A stretch of 64,000 bases of DNA from an uncultured Marinifilum sp. (GCF_963677195.1 NZ_OY781918.1:3088923-3152922); one strand, 5' to 3'; counted from the stretch's first letter, positions 17,845-27,676 are shown. The notes: generated from the sequence alone by a model not told the origin. A program made the numbers and translations.

Positions 17845-19242
17845 ATGAAACAGACTTTTTTAATCATATTAACACTACTAACCCTTCATTTGGAAGCTCA
17901 GGAAATTAGACCTGAGATTAACAGTCTTGCTAAGAAAATTGCAAAATATAACCAACTTGAATCTGAACATGTTGGAATTGCAGGTGAAACTACTGTTCAG
18001 TATAGAAACTTTATCGAACTAAGAGACAAAGCAACTATGGCTGAATTACTGGAACTTTTAAAATATGAAAATTCAGTAGTTAAAGGTTATACAAGTTGGG
18101 CATTAGCAGATAGAATGTATCCCAGATTAACAGACATTTTAGCTGATTTTTTGACAAAAGGTGACTCAGCAACAACTCAACATGGTTGTATTGTTTCAGA
18201 AGACGACCTTGCAAGTGAATTTTATAGCAGAGTATTCTATCAGTATTCTCACAATAAATTAACTGAAACAGATAGTTTGTTTTTTCAGTCTCAAATTCAG
18301 CAACTTGATAGTGTAATACTTTATGCAGGAAAAGATGGCTACTTGCTAAATAAAGCTCTATCGAATAATAACGGCAATCCCAAGAATTATGAAAGAATAA
18401 AAGAGCTAGCTGTAAATAATAACAACAAATATTCTCTCGTCGCCCTATCCAAATATCGAAATCAAAATGACATTTCGTTTTTTATGGAGCAAGGTAAAAA
18501 CTCATTTCTTGCAGTATCTGTTTTTCCAGATTATAAATTTTGGGATTTTCTCTTAGGTTATAGATTTAATGAAAAATCATTAGATTATTTTTTAGCAGTT
18601 TCTAGTTTTAAAAATGATTCTGCCACAGAATTATTAAATGAGTTTTATGGTAGTTGTAACAATACTCAGATAAAAAAATTGGATGAAGCATTAATTAAGA
18701 ATTATTGTATTCCTTATCAAGACTTAATCTTGAAAATTTGGGAAAACTACAAAACAATTGATTATACAATAACTCAAAGTTTGATAACAGAATGTCCCGA
18801 AAAAGCTTCGTTAAGTTTTGCAAAAGGACTTCTAAAAGATGGTAAATATAATTTTCTTGAACTTGATTACAATTATGGCACTAAAGACTCAATTTTACCA
18901 TTGATGTTTGATAATATTGTAACCTTTAAACCAAGTTTATTAAATGATATTTGCATTAAAAATATCGAGAATTCAAAGTTTATGGAGTTATCTACGATAT
19001 TAAACATTGTTGAAGCGAATCAAATCAATGAAACAATTCCAGGAATATTAGATAGACTTAGTAAAAAGAATTATCCATTTGAAATTTTTCATTTAACAGA
19101 AACACTCTTATCTTTTGATAATAGCGATACAAACATGCAGCTTGTTAAGATTCTTGAAACTAATAGAAGTGATTGGGATAGAGGCAATTGGTCAGAACAT
19201 TTTAGAGAATTATTTAAAGAAAAGAATATAGAAATTGAATAA
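17845..19242 (+). CDS. Exported helical-repeat protein (cassette 4)
   Basis: 465 residues from the ATG that opens the signal peptide MKQTFLIILTLLTLHLEAQ. An earlier in-frame ATG lies inside the GTT box of the recombination site and is less likely. The mature part is helical; AELLELLKYENSVVKGYTSWALADRMYPRL looks like a HEAT-like repeat, and weaker repeats may follow. Probably periplasmic or surface-exposed. Exact family not recognised. Confidence 0.65.
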   Translation: MKQTFLIILTLLTLHLEAQEIRPEINSLAKKIAKYNQLESEHVGIAGETTVQYRNFIELRDKATMAELLELLKYENSVVKGYTSWALADRMYPRLTDILADFLTKGDSATTQHGCIVSEDDLASEFYSRVFYQYSHNKLTETDSLFFQSQIQQLDSVILYAGKDGYLLNKALSNNNGNPKNYERIKELAVNNNNKYSLVALSKYRNQNDISFFMEQGKNSFLAVSVFPDYKFWDFLLGYRFNEKSLDYFLAVSSFKNDSATELLNEFYGSCNNTQIKKLDEALIKNYCIPYQDLILKIWENYKTIDYTITQSLITECPEKASLSFAKGLLKDGKYNFLELDYNYGTKDSILPLMFDNIVTFKPSLLNDICIKNIENSKFMELSTILNIVEANQINETIPGILDRLSKKNYPFEIFHLTETLLSFDNSDTNMQLVKILETNRSDWDRGNWSEHFRELFKEKNIEIE

Positions 19243-19250
19243 AGCCCAGC

Positions 19251-19380
19251 CCATAACACGCAATATACGTAAGCTGGGGGATGTAGGTAATTTAAACTTT
19301 TGTACATTTAATATAAATTGTAACGGTTTGATAAGTTGGAGCTTCGAAATCCCGGCCTCCGCATATTGCCACCGTTGTGT
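19251..19380 (+). other. attC 4 (ends cassette 4), 130 bp, short type
   Basis: GCCCATAAC complements GTTATGGGC at the cassette start (17818), nine of nine. Arms ACGCAATATACG / GCATATTGC; 3' loop AACGGTTTGATAAG then GCTTCGAAATCCC. Confidence 0.9.
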
Positions 19381-19404
19381 GGCATTTAAAACAACCGTAG
19401 TACA

Positions 19405-20010
19405 ATGAAAGAACAGATTGAGAATAGAGTATTGAGAAATAAACCGATTATTGGATACTTGATTATTTATTCACCCTTGATAATTGGATTGAGTTTGTTT
19501 TTTTTGGAACCAATGCTTGGTGGATATTTATTTAAATTTCCATTAGTGATTTATTTCTTCCCTTTCCCCTTTTTATTATTCTTAATTGCATGGATGGATA
19601 CGGTCTATTTTGCTATTAGACCTAAGATTAAGTGTGAGACAGGCTTAAATGATAAGAGGTTTATTAAGCTTGTTACAATTTCAAAATGGACTTTGTTGAT
19701 ATTATCGATCTTTACTTGGCTGACCGAGTTGGTTACTTTGATTGATATTGAAAATTTGAACATGTTTATTAAAATCCCACTCATCGTAATATGGTCGGCA
19801 GCAATGATTTTTATGTTAATTGCATATTTTACTTATTACTATGCTTCTGGATTCATTGGTAAATTGATTGTTGTTGCAGAGAATCAAAAGCCATTTGATA
19901 ATACAGGAGATTATAATATTGGATTGTTTTCTTTGAGAGGTTTATTGCCAAATGTCTATCGGAAAACACATAAACGAATTGAAAATATTTTAAAACCAAG
20001 CGTAACATGA
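19405..20010 (+). CDS. Hypothetical four-helix membrane protein (cassette 5, first gene)
   Basis: 201 residues with hydrophobic segments at about 20-37, 45-70, 92-112 and 120-150. No recognised domain. Its TGA overlaps the ATG of the next gene (ATGA), so the two are probably translated together and may act as a pair: a membrane protein followed by an exported one in a single cassette. Confidence 0.6.
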   Translation: MKEQIENRVLRNKPIIGYLIIYSPLIIGLSLFFLEPMLGGYLFKFPLVIYFFPFPFLLFLIAWMDTVYFAIRPKIKCETGLNDKRFIKLVTISKWTLLILSIFTWLTELVTLIDIENLNMFIKIPLIVIWSAAMIFMLIAYFTYYYASGFIGKLIVVAENQKPFDNTGDYNIGLFSLRGLLPNVYRKTHKRIENILKPSVT

Positions 20011-20840
20011 TTAGGACAATTACATTGCTAGCTTTATTCATTTCTTTCTTCTCATTAGTTAAAGGTCAGGAGGATAAATTTGAATTGGATAGTGCAGAAA
20101 TGAAAGAAGCTCAAGAATATTTAAGAGCAATGCAGGAAGAATACAGGACAAAAGATGTTGACGATTTTACCGAATACTTTAATCCTGCACTTATTGATAC
20201 TTTTTTCAACTACCTTATCAACACTGAGATAGACAAAATCTATGACATGACAGATGAGCAAGTAAAGGAATATCAATCAAAAGAAGACTTTAAGATGTAT
20301 TTCAGTTTGTTCGATAAATACTACGGTAAGATTCTCAGTTACGAACAAACAACTTATGGAATTAAAGGAAATCCGATGGGGTTAGGAAAACTTGCAACGG
20401 CTTCATATGATGTCGAGTTTGAAAAATATAAAGGGACTGCAAGTACCGTATTTAAGATTGCAAATAAGGATTCAATATTAATGTACTCATTTAATTTGTC
20501 ATTAGCGGATTACAGCGAGATTGAGGGATTTGATAAAATTTCAGAACCTGCTCTGAAAGCCATTCTGGATAAAGACAGCAAAGCTCTATACAAACTGACT
20601 TCTCAGAGATTTAAAGAGTATAACTCAATTGCTGATTTCGAGGCATTCACGAAGAAAATATTTGATTTGGATATTAAGGATTATATAATATTCCGTAATC
20701 AAATTGGGATTAAGGAGGGTAATGAGATTATCGTAATGATTTACGAGATTAATGAAGAAACTGGATATTTACAATTATCATTTACGGAGATTGATAATGT
20801 GAGATATTTAGAAGGGTTTAATTATCGACCGAAACAATAA
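20007..20840 (+). CDS. Exported hypothetical protein with internal duplication (cassette 5, second gene)
   Basis: 277 residues with a signal peptide ending SLVKGQED. Two segments resemble each other: INTEIDKIYDMTDEQVKEYQSKEDFKMYF and LDKDSKALYKLTSQRFKEYNSIADFEAF, each followed by YEQTTYGIK / FRNQIGIKE and a beta-rich stretch. This suggests a tandem repeat of a small alpha+beta domain of the DUF3887/NTF2-like sort. Function unknown. Confidence 0.62.
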   Translation: MIRTITLLALFISFFSLVKGQEDKFELDSAEMKEAQEYLRAMQEEYRTKDVDDFTEYFNPALIDTFFNYLINTEIDKIYDMTDEQVKEYQSKEDFKMYFSLFDKYYGKILSYEQTTYGIKGNPMGLGKLATASYDVEFEKYKGTASTVFKIANKDSILMYSFNLSLADYSEIEGFDKISEPALKAILDKDSKALYKLTSQRFKEYNSIADFEAFTKKIFDLDIKDYIIFRNQIGIKEGNEIIVMIYEINEETGYLQLSFTEIDNVRYLEGFNYRPKQ

Positions 20841-20846
20841 ACGACC

Positions 20847-21042
20847 ACACAACAATATATAAAAAACATAAGTGGCTCAGTGGTTTACGAAAGGCTTGTG
20901 CATTTAATCAGCTCCGCCAAATCTGCAATTTGACGGGTTGTATTAAAAAAGTAAATTTGTGTCAAAACGCAAATTTGGCTAAGTGCAACGTGACAGGTAA
21001 GAGCTTCGAAATCACTTACGTTTCTTATACTAAACGTTACCT
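20847..21042 (+). other. attC 5 (ends cassette 5), 196 bp, long type
   Basis: CCACACAAC complements GTTGTGTGG at 19374. The right end is the GTTACCTGC at 21036, recognised because GCAGGTAAC closes the next cassette. Inner arms CGCCAAATCTGCAATTT / GCAAATTTGGC. Confidence 0.85.
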
Positions 21043-21090
21043 GCAAGCTTAGAAGAGCGGTAGTGCAATAATGAGAACAGAAAATAAATA

Positions 21091-21498
21091 ATGATAAGAC
21101 TAACATTAATATTAGGATTTTTAATCAGCATGATTCTTTTTACTCTGTTCATTATGAATCTGGGATACAAACAGGGTTCTCCTGAACTTTTATATTTAGG
21201 ATTAGCCCTGCCCTTTTGGTTTTATATCTTGATATTCTATGCAAAATGGCTTAATCGAATTGAGGTAGAACAAGAATACTTTAAAATTAAAAATTTGATT
21301 TTTGGCCAAACCATAATAAACTATAAGGATATTGAACACTGGGAAGTGATTCATACGATTAGAATTTCTCAGCAAAACTTATTAATCAGAGTAAAAGGAA
21401 AAAAGTTCGTTATTTCTAATATGAGTGATTCGGAGAATTATGAATCTCTGCGCCACAGATTAATAACTCATTGTGGTGAATTAAAAAGAAAATATTAA
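21091..21498 (+). CDS. Membrane protein with PH-like domain (cassette 6, first gene)
   Basis: 135 residues. Two N-terminal membrane helices (about 4-22 and 29-50), then a beta-rich cytoplasmic segment: IEVEQEYFKIKNLIFGQTIINYKDIEHWEVI and LLIRVKGKKFVISNMSDSENYESLRHRL. This layout and the F-G-x-x-x-I-x-Y-x-D-I pattern match bacterial PH-domain membrane proteins. Role unknown. Followed after six bases by another small membrane protein in the same cassette. Confidence 0.6.
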   Translation: MIRLTLILGFLISMILFTLFIMNLGYKQGSPELLYLGLALPFWFYILIFYAKWLNRIEVEQEYFKIKNLIFGQTIINYKDIEHWEVIHTIRISQQNLLIRVKGKKFVISNMSDSENYESLRHRLITHCGELKRKY

Positions 21499-21504
21499 TA
21501 AATC

Positions 21505-21813
21505 ATGTTCATAGGCTTCTTTGATTATATCATTTTAGGAATATTAATAACTCTAAATACTATTTTTTGGACTAAGAGATTTAATGGTAAAATAGGCTGT
21601 TTCATAATTGGATTAATATTTGGAATTATTTTACCTATGATTTCAATTAAAATTGAAATTGTTCGAGTTTCTAATCAGTTTGAAATAGTAGATGGATTTA
21701 ACTTACTATACACTTATTTTAGATTCCCGATGTATTGGGTAGTTGGAATATGTCAATCTATTTTAATCAATATTCATGATAAACCCAAAAAGCCAGCAGG
21801 TAACAAAAGTTAA
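21505..21813 (+). CDS. Small membrane protein whose C-terminus is read from attC 6 (cassette 6, second gene)
   Basis: 102 residues with three hydrophobic segments. The last codons (AGNKS) and the stop lie inside attC 6. This suggests that the gene lost its own stop, or that attC supplies the stop as part of the cassette design. No domain recognised. Confidence 0.5.
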   Translation: MFIGFFDYIILGILITLNTIFWTKRFNGKIGCFIIGLIFGIILPMISIKIEIVRVSNQFEIVDGFNLLYTYFRFPMYWVVGICQSILINIHDKPKKPAGNKS

Positions 21814-21926
21814 AATTAATGGGCGGTGACGCTCAACTAAATAATGTAATAAAAACAATAAACGTAAACGGTTTTGATAAGGTGGTAGTTGTAAATCGCC
21901 CACAAATTTTAGCAAGACCGTTAGCG
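21798..21926 (+). other. attC 6 (ends cassette 6), 129 bp, short type
   Basis: GCAGGTAAC complements GTTACCTGC at 21036. Outer arms close to the long type (AAAATTAATGGGCGGTGAC ... GTAAATCGCCCACAAATTTT) but without the inner AGCAAGC/GCTTGCT block. Confidence 0.9.
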
Positions 21927-21949
21927 GTCAGTGAAAAAAACGACGTACA

Positions 21950-22801
21950 ATGATGATAATTAGATTAGCTTTTATTTCTCTCGTATTTTTGACAAGTATG
22001 AATCTTAATGGACAGAATGTATTACAATTTTCATTCGAATGCGGAGAAGAAATTAAATCATCTATTGCATCAAGCGCCCTACTAAAAAACCCTAATGGGG
22101 ATATTTCGGAATTGTACTCAGATACATTAACCAAGTATGATTTTTTTGAGAGGGATTATTTTACATCAAAGGGAAAGCATACACTTTCAATTCACTTCGA
22201 TGCTGAAAAATACGGACAAGATTCAATTGATTACGACTTCGAACTAAATGGAAATGAAATAAAGACTATAATTTCAGTTGACTTTGATTTTAGAGAACAA
22301 CTTCATAAAAAGGGTGACATATACGAGAAAGGAGAAAAAATTCTCAATGGTTATATTCGAATTACTAAATATTACGAAACTCCAAAGAGCGTTGAAATTA
22401 CACTTGACAAAGAAAATAAAGGAAGTGAATTTTACAAAGGACCATTTTTTGAGATAAAAAACAATTCGAGAGACACTTTATATGGAGAACATTTGCCTGG
22501 ATACTTCTGGGGAACTTTATCATATCTGAGAAATGATTCTGTATATGTATCAAGAACAGGAATGCTTGATTATCAATTTGTAAATTCACCACCATTATAT
22601 CCTGACTCTGTAAAAACTGCAACAGTCGGCTCATTTGGACTGACAAAGAAACTTTATCCCTTTGACTATAGATTTGAAGTCATGTTGGCTGAAAAATGGC
22701 AATCAATGGGAATAGGAATATACGAAAAGCATAAAGACTTTATTTGGTGGGCTGGAACGAAAGAATATTATAAATTGGACTATGATTTTAAAATTAAATA
22801 A
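21950..22801 (+). CDS. Exported hypothetical protein (cassette 7)
   Basis: 283 residues with a signal peptide (IRLAFISLVFLTSMNLNGQ). Mature part is beta-rich with repeated Tyr/Phe-Asp pairs (DSIDYDFELNGNEIKTIISVDFDFREQL), then LPGYFWGTLSYLRNDSVYVSRTG, which recalls periplasmic immunoglobulin-like folds. Not recognised beyond that. Two adjacent ATG codons at the start; either could be used. Confidence 0.6.
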   Translation: MMIIRLAFISLVFLTSMNLNGQNVLQFSFECGEEIKSSIASSALLKNPNGDISELYSDTLTKYDFFERDYFTSKGKHTLSIHFDAEKYGQDSIDYDFELNGNEIKTIISVDFDFREQLHKKGDIYEKGEKILNGYIRITKYYETPKSVEITLDKENKGSEFYKGPFFEIKNNSRDTLYGEHLPGYFWGTLSYLRNDSVYVSRTGMLDYQFVNSPPLYPDSVKTATVGSFGLTKKLYPFDYRFEVMLAEKWQSMGIGIYEKHKDFIWWAGTKEYYKLDYDFKIK

Positions 22802-22810
22802 ACACCGAAC

Positions 22811-22998
22811 CGCTAACAAAAGCTAAATTTCATGGGCGCTGATGAGTAGTTTGAGAGTTTAGTGCAATTAATAAACACCAGCAAGCCAATCAAAATTGGT
22901 TTGTTCAAAATATAAACAATTTTACTCGGCTTGCTTACTTAGCGGATTGATAAGACAACTGTTTTAATCGCCCACGCAACTTAGCAAGCCCGTTGTGC
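22811..22998 (+). other. attC 7 (ends cassette 7), 188 bp, long type
   Basis: ACCGCTAAC complements GTTAGCGGT at 21920. Body as attC 1 with changes paired across the stem in part (GGGCGC near the left arm). Confidence 0.9.
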
Positions 22999-23016
22999 TT
23001 CATTATAAAAAAACAG

Positions 23017-23823
23017 ATGCGAAAGTCAATTAAATATATACTACAGATCCTATTGTTTGTGATCTTAACAATCTTGACTCAGGTTGGTGGAGTAATTTAT
23101 TTGTTATCACTACTATTGGCTGAAAGAATTAAATATAATTTTAAGCTGAAGAAGATAATTACGTTTGTTGCACTTTATACAATTACAACACTATTGATCA
23201 TCCCGAGTTTAGCTCCAATATTCGGTCGAGTGAAAATTCAAAATACGGAAAGCATTAAACCAACGAATTATTGGACTGTGATTTTAAACCGAAATTATGT
23301 TGTGCCAGAATTAAATGAATTCTTGAAATCAGTAGCCGATGATTTAGAGACAAGTGAATCTTCTCAAGAATTAAGATACCTGGACGCCAATTTTCCTTTC
23401 ATAAATAAATTCCCATTACTTCCACATTTAAGTCATAATGACGGTAAGAAAATAGACTTTAGCCTCGTGTATGAAAGTAAGAATGGTGAAATAACTAATT
23501 TAAAGAAATCAAGAAGTGGTTATGGAATTTTTGCAGAACCTAGGTCGACAGAATTTAATCAAGCAGACTACTGTTTAAAGAATGGATATTTTCAATATGA
23601 CTATCCGAAATATTTGACCTTGGGAGAGATAAATGACAGTTTGGTGTTTTCAAAAAAAGGAACAAGGCAGCTTATAATAAGCATTTTGAAACAGAAAAAC
23701 TTGGGTAAGTTATTTATTGAACCGCATTTGAAAAACAGAATGAAACTGACTGATCGACGAATTCGATTTCATGGTTGTGGTGCCGTGCGTCATGATGATC
23801 ATATTCATATGCAATTAAAATAA
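23017..23823 (+). CDS. Membrane-anchored LAS-type metallopeptidase, copy 3 (cassette 8)
   Basis: Same protein as at 14824 (268 residues, H140, D147, H262, H264), with the same 24-base leader and the same attC behind it. Three indistinguishable cassettes separated by unrelated ones point to recent copying by the array's recombination. I saw no frameshift in any copy, so all three may be expressed. Confidence 0.72.
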   Translation: MRKSIKYILQILLFVILTILTQVGGVIYLLSLLLAERIKYNFKLKKIITFVALYTITTLLIIPSLAPIFGRVKIQNTESIKPTNYWTVILNRNYVVPELNEFLKSVADDLETSESSQELRYLDANFPFINKFPLLPHLSHNDGKKIDFSLVYESKNGEITNLKKSRSGYGIFAEPRSTEFNQADYCLKNGYFQYDYPKYLTLGEINDSLVFSKKGTRQLIISILKQKNLGKLFIEPHLKNRMKLTDRRIRFHGCGAVRHDDHIHMQLK

Positions 23824-23836
23824 AAAAATAACGAAA

Positions 23837-24025
23837 GCACAACAAAAGCTAAATTTCATGGGCGGTGATGAGCAGTTTGAAAGCTTAGTTCAATTAAGAA
23901 ACACCAGCAAGCTAAATAAATTGGTTTGCTTAGAAATATAAACAAATTTATGCGGCTTGCTTATTTGGCGGTTTGATAAGACAATTGTTTTAATCGCCCA
24001 CGAAAACTTAGCAAGACCGTTGGCA
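23837..24025 (+). other. attC 8 (ends cassette 8), 189 bp, long type
   Basis: GCACAAC complements GTTGTGC at 22992. Body identical to attC 1 and 3; closes with GTTGGCA of cassette 9. Confidence 0.9.
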
Positions 24026-24044
24026 TTAATAATAAAGAAGACAT

Positions 24045-24806
24045 ATGATTAAGATCATGCAAGTGTTGATAATTATATTCTTTGGCTACAGTTTTAGTCA
24101 AAGTTCATTCGATGAAAAAATATTGCATGCCACAGAGATGAATCATACTATAAACGTAGATAGTGTGGAATTAATGAATAATGAACTCTTACCTGAATTA
24201 AAAGGAAATTGGGTTTCAACCATACTTACAGATTCTATATTTGACAAAAAACAAATCTCTTCCTGGAAACATGTTTTCTACGGTGACCTGTTTTTAGCAA
24301 TCAATGAAAGTGACACCTTAATAGTTGGTGGTCATATGGACTTAGGAGAAATTTTATTTTACTCAGAAGATGAGAAAACATTTGTTGCAATTTCCGATTG
24401 GGGAGAAACAAAGTATTCTTACTCGAGAGATTTAGCTGCTATTTTTATTGGAGATAAACCTAATTCAAGAATTTTCAAAAAATCGAATGGTCAGTTGATG
24501 AGTATAATAAAAGATGAAAATGATTTAATGGACTATGTTATTAAAAGGCTTTTTACAGGTGACTATTTGCCTAAAGAAATGATTTCAAGAATAAAATACA
24601 TTTCATTAGGGCTTGAAACATATACTCCTTTTTCTTTTGATGCTATTGGCATTGAGAATGAATCAGGTAAAATAGAATATTTTGGATGGAAGTTTATTGA
24701 AAATACTCTTGAGTTATATAAGACAACATCGACTTTTGACGATGATTCTGGATTTGCAACTTATAAAATTGGAGAACTCGATAGCAAGTACACTAAAAAT
24801 TACTAA
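24045..24806 (+). CDS. Exported hypothetical protein (cassette 9)
   Basis: 253 residues, N-terminal hydrophobic segment IMQVLIIIFFGYSFSQS as a likely signal peptide. The mature part has alternating strands (DLFLAINESDTLIVGGHMDLGEILFYSEDEKTFVAISDWGETKYSYS) and no motif I can assign. Sole gene of its cassette. Confidence 0.6.
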   Translation: MIKIMQVLIIIFFGYSFSQSSFDEKILHATEMNHTINVDSVELMNNELLPELKGNWVSTILTDSIFDKKQISSWKHVFYGDLFLAINESDTLIVGGHMDLGEILFYSEDEKTFVAISDWGETKYSYSRDLAAIFIGDKPNSRIFKKSNGQLMSIIKDENDLMDYVIKRLFTGDYLPKEMISRIKYISLGLETYTPFSFDAIGIENESGKIEYFGWKFIENTLELYKTTSTFDDDSGFATYKIGELDSKYTKNY

Positions 24807-24934
24807 TGCCAACAAAAGTTAAAATTAAAGGGCGGTGACACTCAACTTGATAATAAAACAAAATTTTTAACGGTACTAGCTTTGATAAGGCGGTAGTTGT
24901 AAATCGCCCTCAAATTTTAGCAAGACCGTTGGCA
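24807..24934 (+). other. attC 9 (ends cassette 9), 128 bp, short type
   Basis: TAATGCCAAC complements GTTGGCATTA at 24019, ten of ten. Short form of the attC 1 family, close to attC 6. Confidence 0.92.
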
Positions 24935-24968
24935 TGCATTATGAAAAACCTAGATTAATATAGACAAA

Positions 24969-26474
24969 ATGAATATATCAGACTTCATCTCTAAGTATAA
25001 TAATCATCCTGTTCTTTTTATCGGGACTGGTGTAAGTTTAAGATACCTATCAAATTCATATACTTGGGATGGTTTATTAAGTAAAATTGCCTTTGACTTA
25101 AAGGAAAATGAAGAATATTATTTTGACCTTAAGGCTTCATGTCAGATTAATGGTAATGGGAAGTACAGTTATGAGAAATTAGCCTCTAAACTTGAACAGG
25201 AATTTAATACTACACTCATAAACGAAAGGAACGGAAAGTTTAAAGACATTAACGACATCTTTTATACCAAAATGAAAGAAGATAATATTAATGTCAGTAG
25301 GTTTAAAATCTATATTTCTACTATACTTGGAGAAATTAAATACCGTGAAAATCAAGACGAGGAACTTGCGGAATTTAAGAAGATTAGAAAAAATATCGGC
25401 TCAATTATTACAACAAATTATGACAGTTTAATTGAAGATGTTTTTGAGTTTAACAAGTTAATTGGGAACGATATTTTACTAAGTAATCCTTATGGGTCAG
25501 TATATAAGATTCATGGATGTGTTGATGAAGCTGACAAAATTATAATCACTCAGAATGATTACGATATTTTTGATGATAAGTATGACTTAATTAGAGCTCA
25601 ATTATTATCATTATTTATTCACAATCCTATTATATTCTTAGGGTATAATGTCGGAGATGAGAATATAAAAAAGATTTTAAAAACAATATTTACATACGTT
25701 GAGCCTAACTCAGAATTAGCATCTAAAATTAGAGACAATTTTTTATTAGTTGAGTATGATGCTGGTAATCCGAATGAAGAGATTTCAGAGCATGATATTG
25801 ACATGGAAGGTTTTTCTACCGTTCGTATAAATAAATTAAAGACTGATAATTATACAGCAATTTATAAAGCTCTATCAGGTATACATTTGCCAATTTCTGC
25901 AATGGATGTACGAAAAGTGCAAAGTGTAGTAAAAGAAATTTATTCTGGTGGTGAAATTAAAGTCACAATCACGGAAGATTTGGATACATTAAGGAATGGT
26001 GCAAAAATACTTGCTATTGGTTCATCTAAAACTATTAGTTACAATTATCAGTCAGCTTCAGAAATGATGTCTAATTATTTTAAAATAATTGATGAGTCAA
26101 ATTCTCAAATATTGACCTTAATTGAGCATTACAAAATACAAAGAGCACAATATTTCCCAATATTTGGATTTAGCAAAATAAATGACAAATTAAGTTGTGT
26201 AGATAGACTAAAGGAGCAGCAGGAGACAAATTTGGGCAATACGTACAAAGCAATTAGTGACCAAAAACGTGAACTAGCACATAGTACAATTGAGGATATT
26301 CTTGAGGATTATTCAATCGCATTTTCATTTAAATCAAACGCGATTATATGGAACATTATGGAGGATAATTTAGAACTCGAAGATGTTGAAAGCTATTTAC
26401 GTGACTTTGAAAATAAAAATGACACAGAGTATAGGAAAATACTATGTGCCTTTGATATGAAAATGTATAAATAA
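24969..26474 (+). CDS. SIR2-domain protein, probable anti-phage NADase (cassette 10)
   Basis: 501 residues. N-terminal SIR2 fold: glycine motif FIGTGVS (G19-T20-G21), N150-Y151-D152 (ITTNYDS) and catalytic-position H182 (KIHGCVD). LFIHNPIIFLGYNVGDENIKKIL is the usual C-terminal part of the domain. Defence SIR2 proteins (ThsA, DSR, others) degrade NAD+ on infection; that role is inferred here. The C-terminal about 200 residues are helical and could sense infection or oligomerise. Stands alone in its cassette, next to the AbiH cassette. Confidence 0.85.
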   Translation: MNISDFISKYNNHPVLFIGTGVSLRYLSNSYTWDGLLSKIAFDLKENEEYYFDLKASCQINGNGKYSYEKLASKLEQEFNTTLINERNGKFKDINDIFYTKMKEDNINVSRFKIYISTILGEIKYRENQDEELAEFKKIRKNIGSIITTNYDSLIEDVFEFNKLIGNDILLSNPYGSVYKIHGCVDEADKIIITQNDYDIFDDKYDLIRAQLLSLFIHNPIIFLGYNVGDENIKKILKTIFTYVEPNSELASKIRDNFLLVEYDAGNPNEEISEHDIDMEGFSTVRINKLKTDNYTAIYKALSGIHLPISAMDVRKVQSVVKEIYSGGEIKVTITEDLDTLRNGAKILAIGSSKTISYNYQSASEMMSNYFKIIDESNSQILTLIEHYKIQRAQYFPIFGFSKINDKLSCVDRLKEQQETNLGNTYKAISDQKRELAHSTIEDILEDYSIAFSFKSNAIIWNIMEDNLELEDVESYLRDFENKNDTEYRKILCAFDMKMYK

Positions 26475-26479
26475 CGACA

Positions 26480-26556
26480 TGCCAACAATATGTAATACGC
26501 AATATGCTTGCCGCAGGCGCAACACAAGCACACTGCGCATACATGCAACGTTAGCA
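26480..26556 (+). other. attC 10 (ends cassette 10), 77 bp, shortest site
   Basis: CATGCCAAC complements GTTGGCATG at 24928. Arms AATATG / CATACATG and GCTTGCCGCAGGCGC centre. Comparable in size to classical short attC sites. Confidence 0.85.
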
Positions 26557-26633
26557 ATAAGGCTACAAAAGACACAGCAAGTATTGAAAGAAGAAAAATT
26601 TAAAATAACTAAGAAAAACATTGATTACTAAAA

Positions 26634-27638
26634 ATGAATATACTTTTCATCATAGGGAATGGCTTTGACCTTAATCTTGGATTAAAAACTAGCTATAGCC
26701 ACTTTTACGAGCATTATAAATCAATTAACACTCAAAGTAGTTCCATAAATAAGTTAAAAAAAGTCATTGATAAAGATTTAAAGAATTGGTCTGACTTGGA
26801 ATTGGCTTTTGGGGAATATACAGATGAAATTGAGTCAGTTGAAGAATTTAATGTCGTGTTTGAAGATATAGGAGATAAACTCGCAGACTACTTAGAAAAA
26901 GAAGAACACAACTTTGACTTTAGCAAAATAGATAAAGAGAGTTTTTTTGAATATTTGTCATTCCCAGAACATTCACTCTTGCCAGCAGATAAAAATAAAC
27001 TCAGTAAATTCAGAGAGAAATGGAATACATCTCCGTGGAATGTAAATATTATTACGTTTAATTATACCAAGTCCATAGAAAAATTGATTGGAAATCCACA
27101 AAGTAAAGTACGAATTGGAACTCATGATAGTAGGCCTATAGTACTACAAGGCATTGAACACATCCATGGCTATATGAATGAGAGAATGGTATTAGGTGTA
27201 AATGATGTTTCTCAGATTGCAAATACTTCTTTCCATAATAATCAGGAGGTATTGGTAGCACTTGTAAAAGAAAAGTGTAATCAAGCACAAAAACATACCA
27301 TTGATGAACTATGCCAAAAACAAATATCCACAGCAAATCTAATATGTATATTCGGATCGTCAATTGGTGATACAGATAATATGTGGTGGGATATAATTGG
27401 TAACCAATTAAAACGTGACTGTCACATTATTATTTTCGATAAAAATGACAAGATTTCACGCCGTAGGGGTTATAAAATAGCACCTGTTGAACAAAAAAGG
27501 AAAGATTTTTTTCTTAGCAAAACCAATTTAACAGAAGAAGAAAAGAAGAAAGCTTCTAATAATATTTTCTGTGCTCTAAATACAGATATGTTTAAGGAAA
27601 TTGCATCTACAGCTAAAGAAGAGGAAGTAACAGCATAA
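26634..27638 (+). CDS. AbiH-family abortive infection protein (cassette 11)
   Basis: 334 residues. The opening ILFIIGNGFDLNLGLKTSYSHFYEHYK is the AbiH signature (GNGFD at residues 8-12), and NIITFNYTKSIEKLIG, HIHGYMNERMVLGVND and FGSSIGDTDNMWWDII are its later conserved blocks. AbiH was first found as a phage-resistance protein of Lactococcus; its fold recalls SIR2/Rossmann nucleotide binding. Mechanism unknown. The protein ends in a lysine-rich tail. Second defence cassette in a row after the SIR2 gene. Confidence 0.9.
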   Translation: MNILFIIGNGFDLNLGLKTSYSHFYEHYKSINTQSSSINKLKKVIDKDLKNWSDLELAFGEYTDEIESVEEFNVVFEDIGDKLADYLEKEEHNFDFSKIDKESFFEYLSFPEHSLLPADKNKLSKFREKWNTSPWNVNIITFNYTKSIEKLIGNPQSKVRIGTHDSRPIVLQGIEHIHGYMNERMVLGVNDVSQIANTSFHNNQEVLVALVKEKCNQAQKHTIDELCQKQISTANLICIFGSSIGDTDNMWWDIIGNQLKRDCHIIIFDKNDKISRRRGYKIAPVEQKRKDFFLSKTNLTEEEKKKASNNIFCALNTDMFKEIASTAKEEEVTA

Positions 27639-27676
27639 GTAGTTAATAATAGGAAAGTGAAATGCTAACGCCCAAT

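Noticed and set aside
21055..21075. GCGGTAGTGC as the end of attC 5
   Set aside because: GTTACCTGC at 21036 pairs nine for nine with GCAGGTAAC at 21796, so the true junction is upstream.
24969..27638. SIR2 and AbiH genes as one operon
   Set aside because: A full attC (26480-26556) with correct core matches on both sides separates them.
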